Notes under the pieces: model-generated
The model's database searches: none
The model's input: the letters and a program-made list of their open reading frames with translations, nothing else
Told to the model about the DNA's origin: nothing
In this document: one piece after another, positions 27,636 to 35,048 of the stretch
Position numbering within the stretch: position 1 is the stretch's first letter
Layout of the letters: each line of letters starts with the position of its first letter
Source: Azonexus sp.
Lineage (GTDB): Bacteria; Pseudomonadota; Gammaproteobacteria; Burkholderiales; Rhodocyclaceae
Length of the DNA stretch: 64,000 nucleotides
Reading direction: 5' to 3'
NCBI RefSeq assembly: GCF_030824335.1
Contig: NZ_JAVBXX010000013.1
Location: 1-64,000, forward strand
Made by a program: the position numbers and the translations under genes

Positions 27636-28151
27636 ATGAACACCCAGCCGCAGTTGTCTGAAGACACAGATCAACTCTTTCGAGCTATCGGACGGGTCGT
27701 TGTCCAGTTTCAGTTGTTGGAACTCTGGGTAGCAGAAGCGCTGAGTTCGAAATTGAGCATGACGTCTGAAACCGATCGCCACCTTATTTCAGCCGCGATG
27801 AGCTACCGGCAAAAAGTTGACCTTCTTTTCGAACTCTATGCCAGACATGGACAGCCAAGTTCTTCGTTCAACCAAGTGATTGCGAAGAAAGCACTGGTTA
27901 CGGCAGAGGAATTCCGTAATCGCATCGTTCACTCACTCTGGTCCGTAAAGGGAGAACCTCGACAGTGGGTACGAACGAAAGCAAACCTTCGAGGTCGAGA
28001 TGGATTCGTTTTGAGGGCTAGCCCAGCCCAAACCACTCTTCTCGAAGAGGCAGCGAGCGCCATGACAAGAGTTCGCGCATGGGAAGAGGGCAATGAAAGC
28101 GCGCTGAATGAGGCAATCCGACTACTGTCCTCACAAGAAACTGATGCCTAA
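27636..28151 (+). CDS. Hypothetical protein of the accessory island
   Basis: 171 residues from ATG 27636 (MNTQPQLSEDTDQLF). Predicted almost wholly helical, with VVQFQLLELWVAEALSSKL and EFRNRIVHSLW segments. The RNxxxH-like RNRIVHS pattern (about residues 93-99) recalls HEPN-type helical ribonuclease domains; that reading is tentative. Base composition is lower in GC and codon use less biased than in the flanking housekeeping genes. The stop codon TAA lies within GCCTAAC, as in integron cassettes, and is followed by a terminator-like hairpin. Confidence 0.6.
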   Translation: MNTQPQLSEDTDQLFRAIGRVVVQFQLLELWVAEALSSKLSMTSETDRHLISAAMSYRQKVDLLFELYARHGQPSSSFNQVIAKKALVTAEEFRNRIVHSLWSVKGEPRQWVRTKANLRGRDGFVLRASPAQTTLLEEAASAMTRVRAWEEGNESALNEAIRLLSSQETDA

Positions 28152-28174
28152 CCCTCCGGTTTAGGCATGGTTTT
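28146..28174 (+). terminator. Terminator-like hairpin overlapping the stop of the island ORF
   Basis: GCCTAACC-CTCC-GGTTTAGGC (28146-28166) pairs with a one-base bulge and is followed by ATGGTTTT. The left arm has the sequence of an attC R'' box, so it could instead be the start of a damaged attC site. Confidence 0.5.
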
Positions 28175-28242
28175 GCCGTTAGGACTCTACGCTGGGCAAG
28201 CATAGCAGTACGCGAAGATTTGAGCCTGGCCCCTTTGGCACT

Positions 28243-28410
28243 TCAGGCGCCGCTCTGGTCGTTGCGGTAACGGATGTCGACGAGGGAAAGGTCGAATTCG
28301 TGCTCAAGCAGGTGATGCACGGCATGCTCGAAACTGCCCGGCAGCAGCAGCTTCTCCAGATCCACCGCCAGGAACCTCGGGCTGGTGTCGATTGCTTTGT
28401 AGCGTGCCAT
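28243..28410 (-). pseudogene. N-terminal fragment of a transposase (DUF772 type)
   Basis: 55 codons, MARYKAIDTSPRFLAVDLEK followed by LLLPGSFEHAVHHLLEHEF and DIRYRNDQSGA, matching the N-terminal domain of IS1182/ISNCY-like transposases that normally exceed 400 residues. The frame stops immediately after the conserved RYRND segment, so the catalytic part is lost. It lies between the two cassette-like ORFs and may have broken the recombination site between them. Confidence 0.7.
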
Positions 28411-28527
28411 CGCCGTCTCCTGAACTCGTCTTCAGGTTTGAACCTTGTTATTCCATATGGTTCACGGCACGATGCCGGGATGAACACTATTTTTCTACAG
28501 CTTCGTTGGGTTTTTAAGGAGATTATC

Positions 28528-28770
28528 TTGGCAACACGAGAAGAACTACAAGACTGGGTTGTTGAAGCAATTAGTGCGAAGGGGGGCTCAGCATCAATTG
28601 TTCAAGCGGCAGAGCACATCTGGAAAAACCACGAGAAAGAATTGCGCGCCTCTGGCGACCTTTTCTTTACATGGCAGTACGACATGCGGTGGGCTTGTAC
28701 TCGCCTTCGTGAGCGCAAAATTGTGCAGTCTGCGGAGCTGTCAAAACGTGGCGAGTGGCGTCTTGCCTAA
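28528..28770 (+). CDS. Small winged-helix-like protein encoded in an integron-type cassette
   Basis: 80 residues from TTG 28528, six bases after AAGGAG. The sequence (EELQDWVVEAISAKGGSASI, then VQAAEHIWKNHEKEL and YDMRWACTRLRERKIVQSAE) has the helix-strand layout of the small wHTH proteins found in restriction and cassette genes. The TAA stop lies inside GCCTAAC, the R'' box of an attC site, and a GTTGGGT box lies 17 bases before the start, so the ORF exactly fills a gene cassette (28506-28830). Function unknown; DNA binding is plausible. Confidence 0.7.
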   Translation: MATREELQDWVVEAISAKGGSASIVQAAEHIWKNHEKELRASGDLFFTWQYDMRWACTRLRERKIVQSAELSKRGEWRLA

Positions 28771-28836
28771 CATCCCGCTCCAGCCGACTGTCAGCCACCT
28801 GCGCTGCCTGCCGTCGGCTGAGCTAGCACGTTGAAT
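28765..28836 (+). other. attC recombination site of an integron gene cassette
   Basis: 72 bases bounded by R'' GCCTAAC (28765-28771) and R' GTTGAAT (28830-28836), fitting RYYYAAC and GTTRRRY. Inside, CAGCCGAC pairs perfectly with GTCGGCTG. Extending outward, GCTC-CAGCCGAC pairs with GTCGGCTGAGC leaving one extra base, the extrahelical-base arrangement of attC sites. CTGAGC next to the stem is common in Pseudomonas/Xanthomonas-type sites. No integrase gene is in the window. Confidence 0.78.
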
Positions 28837-28952
28837 GTCCGCTTTTCCAAGCTACCAACTTCCGCATTGGGTCGAAACGAGCCGATCAGGCAGACGCGAT
28901 TCGGTGGTCAGGTGAGTGCGATTTCACTACCGGCTGCACGATGGTATAAATC

Positions 28953-29198
28953 ATGAACATGGCCCCCACCGTACTCCGCGAAGGACAGTTCCGCCTTTTC
29001 TTCTTCTCCCGCGAGGAAGCGCGCATTCATGTGCACGTTTCTCACCCGGAAGGAGAGGCGAAATTCTGGCTGACGCCTGAAGTTTATCTAGCGACGTCCA
29101 CCGGACTGAATCAAAAACAGCTTCGCGAAGCGCAAGCCGTTATCGAAACCCATCTCGGGGAGATCAAAAATGCCTGGCACCGTCATTTCGGCACCTGA
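28953..29198 (+). CDS. DUF4160 protein
   Basis: 81 residues, with the DUF4160 core FRLFFFSREEARIHVHVSHPEGEAKFWL (about 13-40). An internal ATG at 28959 is an alternative start. The family is small and cytoplasmic and is nearly always encoded next to DUF2442; a toxin-antitoxin-like role has been suggested but is not established. Its 3' end overlaps the next gene by 29 bases. Confidence 0.85.
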   Translation: MNMAPTVLREGQFRLFFFSREEARIHVHVSHPEGEAKFWLTPEVYLATSTGLNQKQLREAQAVIETHLGEIKNAWHRHFGT

Positions 29199-29418
29199 AG
29201 TAACGCACATTTCAAAACACGGTCTGTGGTTGTTGATTGCCGACGAAGAAATCCTTCTGCCGTTCGAGCATTTTCCGTGGTTCCGGCAAGCGACCATCGA
29301 ACAGATATCGCACGTTGAAGCGCCAACCCCGGCGCATCTTTATTGGCCTGCGCTGGATATTGACCTTTCGGTCGAATCGATTCGCCACCCGGATGCCTTT
29401 CCCTTGGTCGCCCGCTGA
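29170..29418 (+). CDS. DUF2442 protein
   Basis: 82 residues with the DUF2442 pattern: a beta strand HGLWLLIADEEILLPFEHFPWFRQAT (about 17-42) and LYWPALDIDLSVESIRHPDAFPL at the C-terminus. It overlaps the DUF4160 gene, so the two are coupled. The family binds DNA or acts as a partner to DUF4160 by prediction only. Confidence 0.85.
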   Translation: MPGTVISAPEVTHISKHGLWLLIADEEILLPFEHFPWFRQATIEQISHVEAPTPAHLYWPALDIDLSVESIRHPDAFPLVAR

Positions 29419-29442
29419 ATCCGGCAAACACATCAGTCATTC

Positions 29443-30711
29443 TTGAATCTCGATCTCGCCGCCCCCTTCCTGACCATCGAGCAGCACCCGCTGCAGACGG
29501 CCATCGTCGCGATCTTTGCCGTCGTCTACCTCGGCATGTTCCTCGGTGGCTTGCCCAAGCTGAAGCTCGACCGCAGCGGCGTGGCGCTGCTCGGCGCCAT
29601 TGCCGTGGTCGGCATCGGCGCCATGACGACCGATGAAGCGGCGCGCGCCATCCACCTGCCGACCATCCTGCTGCTCTTCGCTTTCATGGTCGTGTCGGCA
29701 CAGATGCGGCTCGGCGGCTTCTACACCGAAGTCACCCGCCGCGTCGTCGCGCTGCCGCTCGGCGAACGCGGCCTGCTCGGCGTGCTGATCCTGGTCGCCG
29801 GTGCACTGTCGGCGGTGTTCTCCAACGATATCGTCTGTCTGGCGATGACGCCCATCGTCGCCCATCTTTGCCTCGAACGCGGTTATCCGCCGGTGCGCTG
29901 GCTGGTCGGTCTGGCCTGCGCCGCCAATATCGGCTCGGCCGCAACGCTGATCGGCAACCCGCAGAACATGCTGATCGGCAGCGTGCTGCAACTCTCCTTT
30001 GGCGACTACCTGCTGCACGCCTTGCCGCCGGTCGCCCTCGGCCTGCTCGCGCTGTGGCTATGGCTGGTTTTTGCGCCGGATTTGGCCCAAATAACCCAGT
30101 CGACCGCAAAAATTGAAAAATTTGCGGTCGACGAGGAAAAACTGCCCATTTTCGACCGCTTCCAGACCATCAAGGGACTAATCGTCGCTACGGCGCTGCT
30201 CGTCATTTTCCTGTTCACCGACTGGCCGCGGGAAGTTGCCGCACTGGTCGGTGCCGGCCTGTTACTGCTCTCGCGTCGCTTCCATTCATCGCACGTGATG
30301 GGCTTTGTCGACTGGGAACTGCTGGTCTTGTTCATCGGCCTGTTCGTGGTCAACCACGCTTTCCAAAGCACCGGGCTGGCCGCCCTGGCCGTCGGCTGGC
30401 TGACCGGCCACGGGATTCATCTCGGCGACACCGGCCCGCTGTTCGTCATCGGTGTCAGCCTGTCCAACCTGGTCTCCAACGTACCGGCCGTGATGTTGCT
30501 GCTGCCCCACCTGAAAACCCCGGAAGCCGGCGTCACGCTGGCGCTGGTCAGCACGCTGGCCGGCAACTTGCTGCTCGTTGGCTCGATTGCCAATTTGATC
30601 GTCGTCGATCTGGCGCGCCGCGCCGGTATCCGCATCGACTGGCGGCAACACTTCGCCATCGGCCTGCCGGTCAGCTTGATTACCTTGGCCATTGTCTGGC
30701 TCTGCCTTTGA
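29443..30711 (+). CDS. Anion/Na+ transporter of the ArsB/NhaD (ion transporter) superfamily
   Basis: 422 residues from TTG 29443; no ATG precedes the first conserved helix. Eleven or so membrane helices. The family repeats are visible as FSNDIVCLAMTPIVAHLC (about 126-143), CAANIGSAATLIGNPQNML (about 159-177) and, in the second half, SLSNLVSNVPAVMLLLPHL (about 342-360). Relatives export arsenite or exchange Na+/H+ or take up carboxylates; the substrate cannot be assigned. A 12-bp inverted repeat (30099-30132) lies in the central cytoplasmic loop. Confidence 0.82.
   Translation: MNLDLAAPFLTIEQHPLQTAIVAIFAVVYLGMFLGGLPKLKLDRSGVALLGAIAVVGIGAMTTDEAARAIHLPTILLLFAFMVVSAQMRLGGFYTEVTRRVVALPLGERGLLGVLILVAGALSAVFSNDIVCLAMTPIVAHLCLERGYPPVRWLVGLACAANIGSAATLIGNPQNMLIGSVLQLSFGDYLLHALPPVALGLLALWLWLVFAPDLAQITQSTAKIEKFAVDEEKLPIFDRFQTIKGLIVATALLVIFLFTDWPREVAALVGAGLLLLSRRFHSSHVMGFVDWELLVLFIGLFVVNHAFQSTGLAALAVGWLTGHGIHLGDTGPLFVIGVSLSNLVSNVPAVMLLLPHLKTPEAGVTLALVSTLAGNLLLVGSIANLIVVDLARRAGIRIDWRQHFAIGLPVSLITLAIVWLCL
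30099..30132. repeat. Perfect 12-bp inverted repeat inside the transporter gene
   Basis: GTCGACCGCAAA and TTTGCGGTCGAC are separated by ten bases. Each arm holds the over-represented word GTCGACCGCA, seen elsewhere in the window singly. The encoded residues belong to a hydrophilic loop. Confidence 0.8.
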
Positions 30712-30769
30712 GGTTGCCGGCTCTATAATCTTAAGGACCCGCCTCTCTGCCCGAGATTTCGCGCCCATC

Positions 30770-32344
30770 ATGCAAGCACAACCCTCCCGAAAAGCCGGTC
30801 GCAATGTTCCCCGGATCATCCGATTGCGGCGCTGGTGGCTGCTGCCGCTGGCACTCTGGGCGCTGGGCAGCACGCTCTATTACTTGAACAACCAGCGCCA
30901 GGTACGCGAACAAAGTATGGCGATTGCCATCGAAGGTGCGCGCAACATGTTTCGCATGGTGGTGCTGACGCGCAACTGGAATTCTTCGCACGGCGGCATC
31001 TACGTACCGGTGACGCCGCGCACCCAGCCCAACCCTTATCTCGAACATCCCCGCCGCGACCTCATGACAACGGACGGCGTGGCGCTGACCATGATCAACC
31101 CCGCCTACATGACCCGCTTGATCGGTGAAATGGCCGAGTTGAATGCCGGCGCGATTTTCCGCTTGACCAGCCTGCGCCCGATGCGCCCGGCCAATGCCGC
31201 CGACGCCTGGGAAGCACGGGCTCTGCAGCATTTTGAACAGGGGCAACGCGAAAGCTGGTCGGTCGAAGCCAGTCCGACAGGCCCATTGCTGCGCTACATG
31301 GCACCACTGCTGATTCAGGAAAGCTGCCTGCATTGCCACGCCAAGCAAGGCTACAAGCTGGGCGACGTGCGCGGCGGCATCAGCGTGTCGCAAAAATACG
31401 AAGCAATCGAGCAAGCGGTGGCCCGGCAAAGCCACGAAACGCTGATTGCCACCTTGAGCACCTTCCTGTTGATCAGCAGCTTGGGCTGGCTGTTGCTGGA
31501 ATTGTTGCGTCGCCGCTGGATGGAACTGGCGAGCCAATTCCACGAGCTGGAAGAAACCCAGCACCAGTTGCTGCAGGCGGAAAAGCTGGCCAGCATCGGC
31601 CAGTTGGCAGCCGGCGTCGCACACGAAATCAACAACCCGGTCGGCTTCGTCAATTCCAATCTGGGCAGCCTGCGCAACTACAGCCAGCAGATGATCGCCC
31701 TGCTCGAACAATGCCGTGCCGGGCAAGGCAAGGAAGCCGATTTCGTTGCTGCCGACTTCGATTACCTGCGGCACGACGTGCTCGATCTGCTACAGGAATC
31801 ACAGGATGGGCTGGGACGGGTCACGCGCATCGTCAATGATCTGAAGGACTTTTCCCGCGTCGACCGGGCAGAGGAGCAGGATTTCGACCTGAATGGCGGG
31901 TTGGACAGTACGCTCAACGTCGTCTGGAACGAGGTGAAATACAAGGCTGAGGTGGTTCGCGATTACGGCGAAATCCCGCTGCTGCGCTGCGTTGGCGCAC
32001 AGATAAACCAGGTCGCGATGAATCTGTTGCTCAATGCCGCCCACGCCATCGCCGAACACGGCACGATCACGCTGCGCACCGGACACGATGCGCATACGGT
32101 CTGGTTCGAAGTCGCCGATACCGGCAGCGGCATCGCCCCCGAGGTGCTTCGCCGGATTTTCGAGCCCTTCTTTACCACCCGCCCGGTCGGCAAGGGGACC
32201 GGGCTCGGGCTATCGGTGTCCTACGACATCGTGCGCAAACACGGCGGACAAATCCACGTCAACAGCCAGCCCGGACAGGGCAGTTGTTTCCGGGTCAGCT
32301 TGCCCAAGGAAAAGCAGACCTCACCGGAGCAACCCGCCGCTTAA
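30770..32344 (+). CDS. Heme-sensing histidine kinase (DUF3365/Tll0287-like sensor)
   Basis: 524 residues from ATG 30770. A membrane helix (about 22-40), a periplasmic DUF3365 domain (about 45-215) with a c-type heme motif CLHCH near residue 187, a second helix (about 225-245), then a coiled coil and kinase core: H-box GVAHEINNP (about 282-290), N-box NLLLNAAHA, G1 DTGSGI and G2 GTGLGLS. The His-Glu-Ile-Asn-Asn H-box places it with NtrB/ZraS-like kinases. A heme could sense redox state, oxygen or NO. No response regulator gene adjoins it. Its TAA overlaps the convergent ftsX stop by 3 bases. Confidence 0.9.
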   Translation: MQAQPSRKAGRNVPRIIRLRRWWLLPLALWALGSTLYYLNNQRQVREQSMAIAIEGARNMFRMVVLTRNWNSSHGGIYVPVTPRTQPNPYLEHPRRDLMTTDGVALTMINPAYMTRLIGEMAELNAGAIFRLTSLRPMRPANAADAWEARALQHFEQGQRESWSVEASPTGPLLRYMAPLLIQESCLHCHAKQGYKLGDVRGGISVSQKYEAIEQAVARQSHETLIATLSTFLLISSLGWLLLELLRRRWMELASQFHELEETQHQLLQAEKLASIGQLAAGVAHEINNPVGFVNSNLGSLRNYSQQMIALLEQCRAGQGKEADFVAADFDYLRHDVLDLLQESQDGLGRVTRIVNDLKDFSRVDRAEEQDFDLNGGLDSTLNVVWNEVKYKAEVVRDYGEIPLLRCVGAQINQVAMNLLLNAAHAIAEHGTITLRTGHDAHTVWFEVADTGSGIAPEVLRRIFEPFFTTRPVGKGTGLGLSVSYDIVRKHGGQIHVNSQPGQGSCFRVSLPKEKQTSPEQPAA

Positions 32345-33240
32345 TCAAAACTGCGCAAGGACAGGCTGACCGACAATTGTGCGCCTAGCCAGCCGAGCAG
32401 CGCGCCCAAGCTGGCCAGCAGCATGACTTCGCTGCCTTCCGGCGCATGCAGCGTGAAACTGCCACCGTAAAGTGCTGCCAATTCACCAATCGGTGTGGCC
32501 AGCAGATGCAGCGCGCCGAGCACCAGCAAGGCGGCAAGCAGACCGCCCAAGGCCCCCTGCAGGGCGCCGAAGTAATAGAAGGGACGGCGGATGAAGGCAT
32601 CGGTCGCCCCGATCATCCGCGCCACCTCGATCTCCGCCGCCTGCGCCATGACCTGCAGGCGAATGGTGTTGAAGGTGACGGCCACCAGCCCGGCGCCGAA
32701 CAGCCCGGCCAGCATCAGCACCGCCAGCTTGCCGAGGCGCAGGAAAGCGTCGAAACGTTTGACCCAGGCCGAATCGAGTTGCACATGTGCGACCTTCGGC
32801 CAGCCGGCCATTTCCTGACGCAAAGCTTCCAGCGTGGCCGGCGCGGTGTCGGCCGGATCGACGATGAAGGCATCGGGCAGGGGATTGCGCGGCAGGCTGG
32901 CGACGATTTCAGTCATCTCCTCGCTCTTTTTCAGGCGCTTGAGCGCCTCATCGCGCGGCACGAAGGTGATTTTTGCGGTCGACAGGGCTTGCAGGCGATT
33001 TTCTATCGCCGCCACTTCGGCTTTTGTCGCTCCGACCTCCATGAACAGGCTGATCTGCTGCACACCGGACGCACTGCGCCCCAACTCGCGCAAGTTGTCC
33101 AGCGCGACGTAGCCAAAGGCCGGCAAGGTCAGCGCAATACCGATGGCCAGCAGGGACAGCAGGGTATTGAACGGCGTCGCCCACAAGCGGCGCAAGGCCA
33201 GCCCGAGGGCGGCACGATGCTGCGACAGCCAGGGATTCAT
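32341..33240 (-). CDS. ftsX: Cell division protein FtsX
   Basis: 299 residues from ATG 33240. Four membrane helices (one near 25-45, three in the C-terminal half) enclose a periplasmic loop (about 50-165), the FtsX plan. With FtsE it forms a transporter-like complex that activates peptidoglycan amidases at the septum. It overlaps ftsE by 4 bases. Confidence 0.95.
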   Translation of the reverse strand: MNPWLSQHRAALGLALRRLWATPFNTLLSLLAIGIALTLPAFGYVALDNLRELGRSASGVQQISLFMEVGATKAEVAAIENRLQALSTAKITFVPRDEALKRLKKSEEMTEIVASLPRNPLPDAFIVDPADTAPATLEALRQEMAGWPKVAHVQLDSAWVKRFDAFLRLGKLAVLMLAGLFGAGLVAVTFNTIRLQVMAQAAEIEVARMIGATDAFIRRPFYYFGALQGALGGLLAALLVLGALHLLATPIGELAALYGGSFTLHAPEGSEVMLLASLGALLGWLGAQLSVSLSLRSFD

Positions 33241-33887
33241 ATGAGCCTCCCGTGATCCAGGCGCAGCACGTTGCCCTGGCAATATTCGACCCAGGCCTGA
33301 TCGTGCGTGGCGACGACGACCGTTACGCCGACCCGGTGAAAATCGGCAAACAGTTCCAGAATATCCTGCGCCGACTCCTGATCGAGATTGGCCGTCGGCT
33401 CGTCGGCCAGCAGTACGGTCGGCCGGTTGACCACGGCCCGGGCGATGGCCAGACGCTGCTGTTCGCCGCCGGACAAGGCAATCGGATTGGCTTTCTCGCG
33501 GGCCAGCAGGCCGACCTTGTCGAGCGCCGCCTGCGCACGCCGGATGGCGTCCTTGTGCGACAGGCCGGCGATGTGCAGCGGCAGCATGACGTTATCCAGG
33601 GCGCTGCGGTCGAACAGCAGTTTCTGGTCCTGAAAGATCAGGCCGAAGTGACGCCGTACGTAGGGAATCGCGCTACGCCGCAAGGCCGACAGGTTTTGTC
33701 CGTTGACCACCAGGCTGCCCGAAGTCGGTCGTTCGATCGAGGCAATCAGCTTGACCAGCGTGGTCTTGCCGGCGCCGGAGTGGCCGGTGATCAGCACCAT
33801 CTCGCCGGCGTCGATTGAAAAGCTGATATCGCGCAGCGCTTCGTAGCCGCCGGGATAACGCTTGGTCAGATTGCTGGCAACGATCAT
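33237..33887 (-). CDS. ftsE: Cell division ATP-binding protein FtsE
   Basis: 216 residues, full length. Walker A GHSGAGKTT (about 35-43), signature LSGGEQQR (about 139-146), Walker B VLLADEPTANLD (about 158-169) and the switch His in VVVATHD. It partners FtsX. It overlaps ftsY by 4 bases at its start, so ftsY-ftsE-ftsX form an operon. Confidence 0.97.
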   Translation of the reverse strand: MIVASNLTKRYPGGYEALRDISFSIDAGEMVLITGHSGAGKTTLVKLIASIERPTSGSLVVNGQNLSALRRSAIPYVRRHFGLIFQDQKLLFDRSALDNVMLPLHIAGLSHKDAIRRAQAALDKVGLLAREKANPIALSGGEQQRLAIARAVVNRPTVLLADEPTANLDQESAQDILELFADFHRVGVTVVVATHDQAWVEYCQGNVLRLDHGRLI

Positions 33888-34915
33888 TGGTCGAACAGTG
33901 CGTCGACGAAATCTTTGGCGGAGAACGGGCGCAGGTCATCGATCTGCTCGCCCACACCGATGAAACGGATCGGCTTCGGACACTGCCGGGCAATCGCCGC
34001 CACCACGCCGCCCTTGGCCGAACCGTCGAGCTTGGTCAGGACAAGGCCGGTCACATTGACCGCCTTGTCGAAAGCGCGCACCTGCTGCAAGGCGTTCTGG
34101 CCGATGTTGGCATCGAGCACCAGCAAAGTTTCATGCGGGCCAGCCGGATCGATTTTCTGGATCACGCGGCGCACCTTGGCGATTTCTTCCATCAGGTGCA
34201 ACTGGGTCGGCAGACGACCGGCGGTATCGGCCAGCACGATGTCGATGCCGCGTGCCTTGGCGGCGGAAATCGCATCGAAAATCACGGCTGCCGGATCGCC
34301 GGACTCCTGCGAAATCACCGTCACGTTGTTGCGCTCGCCCCAGGTCTGCAACTGCTCGCGGGCAGCGGCGCGGAAGGTGTCGCCCGCCGCCAGCAGCACG
34401 CTCTTGCCCTGTTGCTGGAAATATTTGGCCAGCTTGCCGATGGAAGTCGTCTTGCCGGCACCGTTCACCCCGGCAATCATGATCACGTACGGCTTGTGGG
34501 TACTGACATCGAGCGGCTGCTCGAGCGGCTGCAGGATGGTCAGCAAGGCGTCGGACAACGCTTTTTGAATGGCTTCCGGCGTTTCCAGCTTGTCGCGCTT
34601 GGCCGCCTTCTTCAGTTCGTCGAGCAGATGCGTGGTCGCCTCGACGCCGACATCGCTGGTCAGCAGCAGGGTTTCCAGCTCCTCGAGCAATTCGTCATCG
34701 ACCTTGCCGCGCGAGAAAATGCCTTTAAGCTTGCCACCGAGCTGGGCTCGGGTCTTGGCCAGCCCCTTGAACAGACGTTCGCGCCAGGACAGCTTGGCGG
34801 CAGGCGCCTCGGCCGCTGGCGCAACTGGGGCTTCAACCGCGTTGTGCGTGGCATCAACGACGGGCACCGCCGGCGCGGCAGCCTCGGGTTTGGATTTTTT
34901 CAGGAAACTGAACAT
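33884..34915 (-). CDS. ftsY: Signal recognition particle receptor FtsY
   Basis: 343 residues from ATG 34915 (MFSFLKKSK). A short Ala/Pro-rich acidic N-terminal region (about 8-40) binds membrane and translocon; the NG domain follows with G1 GVNGAGKTTSIGKLA (about 143-157), DTAGR (about 230) and TKLDGSAKGG (about 295-304). It docks ribosome-SRP complexes at the membrane. The start codon upstream at 34957 lacks conservation. Confidence 0.96.
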   Translation of the reverse strand: MFSFLKKSKPEAAAPAVPVVDATHNAVEAPVAPAAEAPAAKLSWRERLFKGLAKTRAQLGGKLKGIFSRGKVDDELLEELETLLLTSDVGVEATTHLLDELKKAAKRDKLETPEAIQKALSDALLTILQPLEQPLDVSTHKPYVIMIAGVNGAGKTTSIGKLAKYFQQQGKSVLLAAGDTFRAAAREQLQTWGERNNVTVISQESGDPAAVIFDAISAAKARGIDIVLADTAGRLPTQLHLMEEIAKVRRVIQKIDPAGPHETLLVLDANIGQNALQQVRAFDKAVNVTGLVLTKLDGSAKGGVVAAIARQCPKPIRFIGVGEQIDDLRPFSAKDFVDALFDQ

Positions 34916-35048
34916 GGGTGTTAAGGTCTCAGGCCTTGCTGACAGGTGGACAGGCAAGCATTAAGATGCCGTCCAATTTTGTGCAAAAACAGATGCAAAA
35001 AGCGATGCAAAAACAGCGTTGAATTCTAGCAGAAAGCCCACACCTCCC

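Noticed and set aside
28146..28184. Possible complete attC after the island ORF
   Set aside because: Boxes GCCTAAC and GTTAGGA are only 39 bases apart with no inner stem of attC type, and the last base does not fit GTTRRRY; the hairpin fits a terminator better.
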